A stretch of 64,000 bases of DNA from Brevundimonas sp. MYb52. Its GTDB lineage: Bacteria; Pseudomonadota; Alphaproteobacteria; Caulobacterales; Caulobacteraceae. Below are positions 55,236 through 62,931 of this stretch, piece after piece (the first letter of the stretch is position 1; each line of letters starts with the position of its first letter). The notes beneath the pieces were generated by a model, which saw nothing but the letters and a program-made list of their open reading frames with translations, was not told the origin of the DNA and made no database searches. Made by a program: the position numbers and the translations under genes. The stretch spans positions 113,945 to 177,944 of the forward strand of contig NZ_PCPB01000007.1 of NCBI RefSeq assembly GCF_002979535.1. The letters run 5' to 3'.

Positions 55236-56216
55236 GTGGATCTGCATCGACGTGGTTTGCTGACGATGGGCGCGGCGATCCCGGCCCTGACTGCGGCCTT
55301 GCCCGCTATTGCGGCGGCTCAGACTGTCGCGCCGCCCGATCCGACCGAGGTGGTCCGCCTGTGGCCGAATGGCGCGCCGGGCGGGGAGGGGGTGACGGTC
55401 ATCCCCGTCGTGCCCGAGCGCTCGACCGATCCCGCCTATCGCGACCGCTACGCCCAATACACCACCGATCCGATCATGACGGTGATGCGGCCTGACAAGC
55501 CCAACGGCTCAGCCATGCTGCTGATCCCCGGCGGCGGCTATCGCTGGTCGGTGCTGGACAAGGAGGGTTTCGACGTCGCCCGTGTTTTCGCGGCCAGCGG
55601 CACGACCTGTTTCGTCCTGCGCTACCGCCTGCCCGCCGATGGCTGGACTGCGGGGGCCGACGCGCCCTTGCAGGACGCCCAGCGCGCCATCCGCCTGATC
55701 CGCAGCCGCGCGGCCGAGTTCGGCGTTCGGCCTGATCGGATCGCGGTGCTGGGCGCCTCGGCGGGCGGGCATCTGGCCGGACTGGCCAGCGCACGGACGG
55801 ATGCGGCCTATGCCCCGGTTGATGCGGCGGACGAGGTCTCGCTGCGCCCTGACCTGACGGTGCTGATGTATCCGGTGGCGACCATGACCGACCCGCACGT
55901 CCACGCGGGATCGCGGACGCACCTGTTGGGCGCGGCGCCGAGCGAGGAACGCATCGCCGCCTATTCGCTGGAGCGGATGACCTGGGCCGGGGCTGCGCCG
56001 GTCTTCCTGCTGCACGCGATGGACGACGCCTCGGTGCCGGTCGAGAACAGCCTGATGCTGCTGTCCAGGCTGAAGGCGGCGTCGGTGAAGGCCGAGGCCC
56101 ACCTGTTCCAGGAAGGCGGGCATGGCTTTGGCGTTCGGTTGATCCAGGGGCGACCCGCTGCAGTCTGGCCTGAGTTGGCGCGCGCCTGGGCTGCCCGTCT
56201 GGACTTTCCGCTCTAG
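55236..56216 (+). CDS. Exported alpha/beta hydrolase, acetylesterase-like
   Basis: 326 residues: signal peptide (ALPAIAAA-QT), then alpha/beta hydrolase fold with oxyanion motif LIPGGGYRWSV, nucleophile Ser in GASAGG near residue 175, Asp in HAMDDASVPVE and His in EGGHGFG. This pattern matches BD-FAE/acetylxylan-esterase-like carbohydrate esterases; deacetylation of pectin or oligouronides fits the neighbours. GTG start with GGAGGAGG upstream. Its stop shares a CTAG with the convergent esterase stop. Confidence 0.85.
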   Translation: MDLHRRGLLTMGAAIPALTAALPAIAAAQTVAPPDPTEVVRLWPNGAPGGEGVTVIPVVPERSTDPAYRDRYAQYTTDPIMTVMRPDKPNGSAMLLIPGGGYRWSVLDKEGFDVARVFAASGTTCFVLRYRLPADGWTAGADAPLQDAQRAIRLIRSRAAEFGVRPDRIAVLGASAGGHLAGLASARTDAAYAPVDAADEVSLRPDLTVLMYPVATMTDPHVHAGSRTHLLGAAPSEERIAAYSLERMTWAGAAPVFLLHAMDDASVPVENSLMLLSRLKAASVKAEAHLFQEGGHGFGVRLIQGRPAAVWPELARAWAARLDFPL

Positions 56217-57766
56217 GTTCCCGGCTGGATGTAGGGGATGGCCGAGAAGAAGGCCCGCTCGTCGCCGCGCGGGTCGTTCGCCATCCGGGGCTCCAGGTCG
56301 AACAGCAGGGTCTGGCGCGTCGGCAGCTCATAGCGGTCCCAGCGCGGCAGGCCCGCGTGGTTGGGATCACCGGTGCGCGCCAATGCGATGAAGGCGTCGC
56401 TCATCTTATCCGACACGGCCTGAGCGCCCGGTCCGTTCGTGCGCGATCCGGCCGCATTCACATTGTCGAACACCAGGGGGATGTCCGCGGTGTGGAAGGC
56501 GCCCTTGCGGCCTGAGGCGGTCTCGCCGGGGAAGTCCAACTGATAGACCCAGGCGGGGGCTCCGGCCTTGGCCCGTTCTTCGGCCTCGATCACCGCGCCG
56601 CGCCAAGAGCGCCCGGCTGTGGTGGCGGCGATCAGCACCTGATCCGGCGACCAGTCGGGGTGCATCCGGCGATAGCCCGCTATGACGGCCTCGGGCGTGA
56701 TGTCGATGCGCATGACGCCGGGCGACAGACGGGCGGGCAGGGTATCCCAGGTCAGCCCGACATTCTTGGGATCATTGCCCATGAAGCCGAGGGTTTCCTC
56801 GCGCGTATTGCCGATGATCATGGGGATGGTCAGGCCCTGCGGCGCGGCGTCGGGATAGAAGGGGTGGCGCGGCAGGCTGCGGAAATCCAGCACGGGGCCG
56901 AAATAGAGGCCGCCGTAGCCGAGGATGGGATCCTCGGCCGATTGGGCTTCCAGCAGTCGCTCGACCGGTAGGTTCGCGGCCTCGTGGGCGCGATCCGGCG
57001 TCAGGTTCAGGGCGTTCAGCCAGGCGATGGCGCGGGTCGTGGCGTTGACGGGGCCGGACGCCGTGACCTGTTGGCCGCTCATGGTGGCGGCGCGGTGGAA
57101 CAGGCTGCGGGCGGCGGGCATGGCCATCAGGGTCGCGATCTTGGCCCCTCCGCCCGACTGGCCGAAGACCATGACGCGGTCGGGATCGCCGCCGAAGGCC
57201 GCGATATTGTCGCGCACCCAGCGCAGGGCCAGGATCAGGTCCAGTTGGCCGACATTGCCCGAGTCCTCGAACCCCGGCGTCAGCCGCGCCAGATAGGCGT
57301 AGCCGAGGGCGTTCAGCCGGTGGTTCAGGGTCACCACCACCACGTCGCCGGGCGCGGCCAGCCGCGCTCCGTCATAGAGGGGATCGGACCCTGACCCGCT
57401 CGAATAGGCGCCGCCGTGGATATAGACCATGACCGGTCGACGACCTGCATCGAGACCCGGCGTCCAGACATTGAGGAACAGGCAGTCCTCGCTCTGGTTC
57501 GCCTCGTCCCCCCGTTGAGGGCTGGCGGCGCCATAGTCGAAAGCGAGGGCCGGATCGCGCCACGGCGTGGGCGGCTCGGGCGGCTGGAAACGAAGCGTCG
57601 GCGCGCCGTAGCGAATGCCCTTGAAGACGCTGATTCCGTCCTGGCGCTGGCCGATGACTGGTCCGGCCGTCGTGACAGCGCGCGGGTCGGAGGGCTGGGC
57701 GTAGCTGGCGGCGGCGGTCGCCGTGGCGGCCAGACCCGCCAGAACCGCAACGCGTCGCGTCATCAT
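56213..57766 (-). CDS. Exported type-B carboxylesterase
   Basis: About 517 residues: signal peptide (TATAAASYA-QP), carboxylesterase/cholinesterase fold with EDCLFLNVWTPG, VMVYIHGGAYSSGSG (oxyanion hole), Ser in VMVFGQSGGGAKI, and His in PGGETASGRKGAFHTADIPLVF. Possible substrates are methyl, feruloyl or acetyl esters of plant cell-wall sugars. Of the clustered ATGs, the one at 57766 stands 7 nt after GGGAGG. An operator copy ends 18 nt upstream of it, so it probably belongs to the same regulon. Confidence 0.85.
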   Translation of the reverse strand: MMTRRVAVLAGLAATATAAASYAQPSDPRAVTTAGPVIGQRQDGISVFKGIRYGAPTLRFQPPEPPTPWRDPALAFDYGAASPQRGDEANQSEDCLFLNVWTPGLDAGRRPVMVYIHGGAYSSGSGSDPLYDGARLAAPGDVVVVTLNHRLNALGYAYLARLTPGFEDSGNVGQLDLILALRWVRDNIAAFGGDPDRVMVFGQSGGGAKIATLMAMPAARSLFHRAATMSGQQVTASGPVNATTRAIAWLNALNLTPDRAHEAANLPVERLLEAQSAEDPILGYGGLYFGPVLDFRSLPRHPFYPDAAPQGLTIPMIIGNTREETLGFMGNDPKNVGLTWDTLPARLSPGVMRIDITPEAVIAGYRRMHPDWSPDQVLIAATTAGRSWRGAVIEAEERAKAGAPAWVYQLDFPGETASGRKGAFHTADIPLVFDNVNAAGSRTNGPGAQAVSDKMSDAFIALARTGDPNHAGLPRWDRYELPTRQTLLFDLEPRMANDPRGDERAFFSAIPYIQPGT

Positions 57767-57783
57767 GGTCATCCCTCCCAAGA

Positions 57784-57795
57784 AACCGGTGTCAT
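57784..57795 (+). promoter_or_regulatory. Uronate-regulon operator upstream of carboxylesterase
   Basis: AACCGGTGTCAT 18 nt before the esterase start, where bound repressor would block the core promoter or early transcription. Confidence 0.6.
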
Positions 57796-57935
57796 GCCTG
57801 TAGCAGGCAATGGACGGCGAGCTCCAGAGGCCTGTCGCAAAGGCGTCAGGCGTCAAACCTGTCCAATCTGTAACTTGTCGAGGGGGAGGGGAAACCGTCA
57901 GTGTGAAGTGTCTTTTACATATGCGGGGGCGCTTC

Positions 57936-58829
57936 ATGCTGACGATCAACAATCTGGTCCATGTCTACGGCAACGGAACACGGGCTCTGGACGACGTCAG
58001 CCTGACGATCCCGACCGGCATGTTCGGCCTTCTAGGCCCGAACGGGGCGGGCAAGTCGACGCTGATGCGCACCATCGCCACCCTGCAAAGCCCGACCTCG
58101 GGCGAGATCCGCTTCGGCGACATCGACGTGATCCGCCAGCCGGAGTTGCTGCGTCGAACCCTGGGCTATCTGCCGCAGGACTTCGGCGTCTATCCGCGCG
58201 TCTCGGCCTACGACATGCTGGATCACATGGCGGTGCTGAAGGGCATCGCCGACGGCAAGGACCGCAAGCAGACGGTCGAAGCCCTGCTGAACCAGGTCAA
58301 TTTGTGGAGCGTCCGCAAGAAGGCCCTGGCCGGCTTCTCGGGCGGGATGCGCCAGCGGTTCGGCATCGCTCAGGCCCTGATCGGCAATCCGCGCCTGATC
58401 ATCGTCGATGAGCCGACGGCCGGTCTGGACCCGGAGGAGCGCAACCGCTTCCTCAACCTGCTGGCCGAGATCGGCGAGAATGTGGTGGTCATCCTGTCGA
58501 CCCACATCGTCGAGGACGTGGCCGACCTGTGCCCGCGCATGGCGGTGCTGGCGGGCGGCAAGATCCAGTTGGAGGGCGCGCCGCTGGAGCTGATGAAGCA
58601 GATGTCCGGCCGCGTCTGGAAGAAGGCCATCGCCAAGGAGGCCCTGCCGGAGCACCGCGCCCGTTTCGAGGTCATCTCGACGCGCCTGTTCGCCGGGCAG
58701 ACCGTGATCCACGTCCTGGCCGCCGCCAAGCCGGGCGAGGGCTTCGAGCCGGCCTCCGGCGGTCTGGAGGATGTCTATTTCTCGACCCTGGCCGCATCGC
58801 GCCGCCCCGCCGCCGCTCAAGCTGCCTGA
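57936..58829 (+). CDS. ABC-2 type transporter ATP-binding protein
   Basis: 297 residues: Walker A GPNGAGKST, YLPQDFGVYPRVSAYDML (Q-loop), signature FSGGMRQRFG, Walker B LIIVDEPTAGLDPEE, H-loop STHIVED, and a C-terminal extension of about 80 residues typical of export ATPases. In-frame ATGs at 57921 and 57936; I prefer the second. The next gene, 10 nt downstream, encodes the membrane partner fused to a peptidase, so the two form one transporter of unknown cargo. Confidence 0.92.
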   Translation: MLTINNLVHVYGNGTRALDDVSLTIPTGMFGLLGPNGAGKSTLMRTIATLQSPTSGEIRFGDIDVIRQPELLRRTLGYLPQDFGVYPRVSAYDMLDHMAVLKGIADGKDRKQTVEALLNQVNLWSVRKKALAGFSGGMRQRFGIAQALIGNPRLIIVDEPTAGLDPEERNRFLNLLAEIGENVVVILSTHIVEDVADLCPRMAVLAGGKIQLEGAPLELMKQMSGRVWKKAIAKEALPEHRARFEVISTRLFAGQTVIHVLAAAKPGEGFEPASGGLEDVYFSTLAASRRPAAAQAA

Positions 58830-58839
58830 GGCCCGGATC

Positions 58840-61800
58840 ATGTTCGGGAAAGTCGCGGCCTTTGAGTTCCGCTATCAGCTTCGCCAACCCGCCTTCTGGG
58901 TTATTTCCATCCTGTTCTTCCTGCTGAGCTTCGGCTCGGTCGCCAGTCCGAACGTCAGCGTCGGGTCGGGCGGCAACGTGTTCAAGAACGCGCCGTTCGC
59001 CATTGCTCAGGCCCATCTGATCTTCAATCTGTTCTTTATGCTGGCGACGACGGCCATTGTCGCCAATGTCGTCGTGCGTGACGCCACGACGGGCTTTGGC
59101 CCCATGATCCAGTCCAGCCGGTTGTCGAAGTTCGACTACCTCTACGGGCGTTTCCTCGGCGCTTTCGCCGTGGTGGGCTTGGCCTTCCTGAGCGTCGCAC
59201 TCGGCATCTTGATCGGCACGCTGATGCCTTGGGTGGACAAGGAGACGGTCGGTCCCTTCCGTCCACTGGACTATCTCTATGGCTTCGTCGTCATGGGTCT
59301 GCCGGGGCTGCTGTTCAGCTCGGCGGTCTTCTTCACCCTGGCGACGGTGACGCGTTCGATGATGGCGACCTATGTCGGCGTCGTCGGGGTCTTCATCTTC
59401 TACATGACCACGACCTCGGTCTTCGGCTCCAAGCCGGAGCTGGAGACTCTGGTGGCCTGGCTGGAACCCTTCGGCGCCGGCGCCTATGGCTTGGCGACCA
59501 AGTACTGGACGGCGGCTGAGCGCAACACGATCAATGCCCCGCTGACCGGCTTGCTGCTGGGCAACAAGCTGCTGTGGCTGGGCGTCAGCCTGGCCTTCCT
59601 CGCTGTCGCCTATCCCCTCTATCGCCCGTCGCCGCGCGGATCGAAGTTGCGCAAGCAGGAGAAGCTGAAGGCTCTGGCTGAGGCTTCGCCCGACACGAGC
59701 GCGCCCGCCGCGCCCCTGGCTTCGCCTACCTATGGCTTCAAGGCGGGCTGGGCCCAGTTGGTCTCGCGCACGGTCTTCGAGATGAAGGCGGTGTTCAAGA
59801 GCCCGGCCTATTTCGTCATGCTGGCGCTCGGTTTCGCCTTCGGCATCGCGACCCTGCTGTTCGCGGGCGAGATGTATGGCGCGCCGGTCCTGCCGGTGAC
59901 GCGGGTCGTGATCGAGACCTTGGGCGGGGCGTTCGGCCTCGTCGTCATCATCGTCGCCATCTATTACTCCGGCGAGTTGGTCTGGCGCGACCGCGAGCGG
60001 CGCACGCATGAGATCATCGATTCCACTGCGACGCCGGACTGGACCTTCCTGCTGCCCAAGACCCTGGCCCTCGTCCTGGTCCTGGTCTCGACCCTGCTGG
60101 CCGCCTCGCTGGCCGGGATGATCGTGCAGACGATCAAGGGCTACACCAACTTCGAGATCGGCAAGTACCTGTTCTGGTACGTCGTGCCCCAATCGATCAG
60201 CTTCGCCCTGATGGCGGTGCTGGCCATCTTCGTGCAGGCCCTGTCGCCGAACAAGTTCGTCGGCTGGGCGGTCATGGTGGTCTATCTGATCTCGACCATC
60301 GTCCTGTCCAATCTGGGCTTCGATCACGTCCTCTACCGCTATGGTTCGGGGACGGGGATGCCGCTGTCGGACATGAACGGTCTGGGCAAGTTCGCCGGAT
60401 ACGCCGGATGGATGCAGGCCTATTGGTCGGCCTTCGCCATTGTCCTGCTGGTCATCGCCTATGGCCTGTGGCGTCGGGGGGCGGAGACGCGCTTCATGCC
60501 GCGGCTCAAGCGACTGCCGCGTCGTCTGATGGGACCGGCTGGCGTGATCGGCGGCGTCGCCCTGACCGCCTTCGTTGGCCTGGGCGTCTATACCTACATC
60601 AACACCAACGTCTGGAACGAGTACCGCAGCCGCGATCAGCAGGAGCAACTGATGGCGGACTACGAGAAGACCCTGCTGAAGTATGAAAAGACGCCTCAGC
60701 CCGCGATCACCGACGTCAAGCTGGACCTCGACCTCTATCCGCACCAGCCGCGTCTGACGACCAAGGGAACCTATGTCATCGAGAACCGCACCGGGGCGCC
60801 GCTCAATGAGGTGCACCTGCGCTGGAACCACGGCCTGAAGATCGAGAAGCTGGACGTCCAGGGCGCGACGATGGCCAGAGAGTGGCCGCAGTTCGAGTAC
60901 CGCATTTATCGCTTCAATACGCCGATGCAGCCGGGCGAGAAGCGCACCATCGCCTTTGAAACGGTGCTGGAGCAACGCGGCTTCAAGAACAGCGGCGACA
61001 CCACGCGGATCGTCGACAATGGCACCTTCGTCAGCAATGGCGAGTTCGGCCTGACCATCGGCATGGGGCGTGACGGCCTGCTGTCCGACCGGGCCAAGCG
61101 CCGCAAGCACGGCTTGCCGGCTGAGCTGCGCATGGCCAAGCTGGAGGACGAAAGCGCGCGGGCTCACAACTATATCGGCGCCGACTGGGTCAATGCCGAC
61201 ATCACCGTGACCACGGTGGCCGACCAGACGCCGGTCGCGCCGGGCTACAAGGTGTCGGACGTAACGAAGGACGGCCGCCGCACGGCTCGCTTCGTCACCG
61301 AGGCGCCGGTGTTGAACTTCTTCTCGGTGCAGTCGGCGGACTATCAGGTGGCCAAGGAGCAGCACGGCCCGATCGAACTGGCCGTCTATTACCACAAGGG
61401 CCATGAGCGGAATGTGGCGCGGATGCTGAACGGCATGAAGACGGCGCTGGACTACTACGGCACGGCCTTCAGTCCTTATCAGTTCCGTCAGGCCCGGATC
61501 ATCGAGTTCCCGGCCTATGCCAGCTATGCCCAGGCCTTCGCCAACACCATGCCCTATTCGGAAGGGCTGGGCTTCATCGCCGACCTGACCGACGAGGAGA
61601 AGATCGACTACGTCACCTATGTCACGGCCCACGAAGTCGGGCACCAGTGGTGGGCGCACCAGGTGGTCGGGTCGGACCAGCAGGGCTCGACCCTGCTGTC
61701 AGAATCCCTGGCGCAATATTCGGCGCTGATGGTGATGGAGAAGCTCTACGGACCCGAGAAGATCCGTCGCTTCCTCAAATACGAGCTGGACCGTTACCTG

Positions 61801-62415
61801 CGCTCGCGCGGCATGGAGCGGCTGGAGGAGATGCCGCTGCTGCGCATCGAGAACCAGCAGTACATCCACTATCAGAAGGGCGGTCTGGTCATGTACCTGC
61901 TGCGCGATCAGATCGGCGAGGAGGCGGTGAACCGCGCCCTGCGTCGGGTACTGGCGCAGTATGCCTTCAAGTCCGCGCCCTATCCGCGCTCGCTGGACCT
62001 GGTCGCGGCTCTCCGCGCCGAGGCGCCGGCCGACAAGCAGGCTCTGATCACCGACCTGTTCGAAAAGATCACCCTGTATGACGTGAAGGCCAAGTCGGTC
62101 ACGGCGACCAAGCGCGCTGACGGCAAATGGGACGTCGCCCTGACGGTCGAGGCCCGCAAACTCTACGCCGACGGCAAGGGCGAGGAGACCGAGGCCCCGT
62201 TGAACGAGACCTTCGACGTCGGTCTGTTCTCGGCCGAGCCGGGCAAGGGGGCATTCGACCAGAAGTCGGTCGTGCTGATGGAGCGCCGCCCCCTGCGCAG
62301 CGGAACCCAGGTCTTCCGCTTCGTCACGGACAGCAAGCCGGCCTTTGCGGGAATCGATCCCTACAATCGCTGGATCGACCGGAACTCTGACGACAACGTC
62401 AAGCCGGTCGGCTGA
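58840..62415 (+). CDS. ABC-2 permease fused to an M1-type metallopeptidase
   Basis: About 1191 residues. Residues 1-600 hold two ABC-2 permease halves of about six transmembrane segments each (MFGKVAAFEFRYQLRQPAFWVISILFFLLSFGSVA; second half from about 305), with a last helix near 575-590. From about 630 follows an M1-aminopeptidase-like region: N-terminal beta domain (LDLDLYPHQPRLTTKGTYVIENRT) and catalytic zinc site HEVGH near residue 930 with a Glu 20 residues later (X19 rather than the usual X18). I see no GxMEN motif; the corresponding place reads AFANTMPYSEG. The peptidase would face the periplasm. ATG 58840 has GAGG upstream. Cargo unknown. Confidence 0.9.
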   Translation: MFGKVAAFEFRYQLRQPAFWVISILFFLLSFGSVASPNVSVGSGGNVFKNAPFAIAQAHLIFNLFFMLATTAIVANVVVRDATTGFGPMIQSSRLSKFDYLYGRFLGAFAVVGLAFLSVALGILIGTLMPWVDKETVGPFRPLDYLYGFVVMGLPGLLFSSAVFFTLATVTRSMMATYVGVVGVFIFYMTTTSVFGSKPELETLVAWLEPFGAGAYGLATKYWTAAERNTINAPLTGLLLGNKLLWLGVSLAFLAVAYPLYRPSPRGSKLRKQEKLKALAEASPDTSAPAAPLASPTYGFKAGWAQLVSRTVFEMKAVFKSPAYFVMLALGFAFGIATLLFAGEMYGAPVLPVTRVVIETLGGAFGLVVIIVAIYYSGELVWRDRERRTHEIIDSTATPDWTFLLPKTLALVLVLVSTLLAASLAGMIVQTIKGYTNFEIGKYLFWYVVPQSISFALMAVLAIFVQALSPNKFVGWAVMVVYLISTIVLSNLGFDHVLYRYGSGTGMPLSDMNGLGKFAGYAGWMQAYWSAFAIVLLVIAYGLWRRGAETRFMPRLKRLPRRLMGPAGVIGGVALTAFVGLGVYTYINTNVWNEYRSRDQQEQLMADYEKTLLKYEKTPQPAITDVKLDLDLYPHQPRLTTKGTYVIENRTGAPLNEVHLRWNHGLKIEKLDVQGATMAREWPQFEYRIYRFNTPMQPGEKRTIAFETVLEQRGFKNSGDTTRIVDNGTFVSNGEFGLTIGMGRDGLLSDRAKRRKHGLPAELRMAKLEDESARAHNYIGADWVNADITVTTVADQTPVAPGYKVSDVTKDGRRTARFVTEAPVLNFFSVQSADYQVAKEQHGPIELAVYYHKGHERNVARMLNGMKTALDYYGTAFSPYQFRQARIIEFPAYASYAQAFANTMPYSEGLGFIADLTDEEKIDYVTYVTAHEVGHQWWAHQVVGSDQQGSTLLSESLAQYSALMVMEKLYGPEKIRRFLKYELDRYLRSRGMERLEEMPLLRIENQQYIHYQKGGLVMYLLRDQIGEEAVNRALRRVLAQYAFKSAPYPRSLDLVAALRAEAPADKQALITDLFEKITLYDVKAKSVTATKRADGKWDVALTVEARKLYADGKGEETEAPLNETFDVGLFSAEPGKGAFDQKSVVLMERRPLRSGTQVFRFVTDSKPAFAGIDPYNRWIDRNSDDNVKPVG

Positions 62416-62423
62416 CGCCTGAG

Positions 62424-62457
62424 CCCTCTCCTCTCGCCGCCAGGCGGGAGGGGAGGG
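62424..62457 (+). terminator. Hairpin after the permease-peptidase gene
   Basis: CCCTCTCCTCTCGCC pairs with GGCGGGAGGGGAGGG, one or two mismatches, 4-nt loop, 9 nt after the stop. No T-tract follows, so an intrinsic terminator is uncertain. Confidence 0.45.
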
Positions 62458-62504
62458 CCCCCCTACGCCGAGTTAATCCGACTGCCTTATTTTAGACTCG
62501 ATCC

Positions 62505-62532
62505 GCTACGCATGTAGCGCTACAAATGTAGC
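62505..62532. promoter_or_regulatory. Tandem BlaI-type operators
   Basis: Two adjoining palindromes, GCTACGCATGTAGC (62505-62518) and GCTACAAATGTAGC (62519-62532), carry the TACA/TGTA pattern of BlaI/MecI operators and end 18 nt before the BlaI-family gene. Autoregulation of the blaI-M56 pair is expected. Confidence 0.75.
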
Positions 62533-62550
62533 GTCAACCGATGCGGAGAA

Positions 62551-62931
62551 ATGGTCGTGATCGAGTCCTTGCCCCGTCGCGAACGCGAAGTGTTCGAGAC
62601 CCTGTGTCGGCTGGAAACCGGCACCGCCGCGGGCGTGCGCAACGCTCTGACCGATACGCTTAGCGATTCCGCCATCCGCACCCTGCTGGCGCGGCTGGAG
62701 ACCAAGGGCCTGGTCGAGCGGGAAGCGGGGGCCGAGGGCTTCGTCTATCGCCCCGTGCCCCGCACCGAGACTGTCGCCGCCGGCGCTCTGCAGCGGATGA
62801 TCGACACCTTCTTCGCCGGTTCCGCCGCCAGCGCCGCCACCGCCCTGCTGGGCATGGGGCAGCGCCTGACGCCTGATGAAGCCGCCGCGCTTGAACGGGC
62901 CATCGACGAAGCGGTGGAGCGTCAGCCATGA
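62551..62931 (+). CDS. BlaI/MecI/CopY-family repressor
   Basis: 126 residues: N-terminal winged helix (LPRREREVFETLCRLETGTAAGVRNALTDTLSDSAIRTLLARLETKGLVEREAGAEGFVYRPV) and a helical dimerisation tail. Members repress themselves and a linked M56 peptidase gene until the membrane peptidase signals. The ATG has CGGAGAA upstream and tandem palindromes before it. Stop overlaps the next start (ATGA). No beta-lactamase gene is seen beside it. Confidence 0.9.
   Translation: MVVIESLPRREREVFETLCRLETGTAAGVRNALTDTLSDSAIRTLLARLETKGLVEREAGAEGFVYRPVPRTETVAAGALQRMIDTFFAGSAASAATALLGMGQRLTPDEAAALERAIDEAVERQP

Noticed and set aside
58672..61659. A 995-residue open frame on the minus strand opposite the permease-peptidase gene
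   Set aside because: It has the Arg/Gly/Gln/His-rich composition of GC-rich antisense frames, no recognisable domain, and lies opposite a gene with clear motifs.
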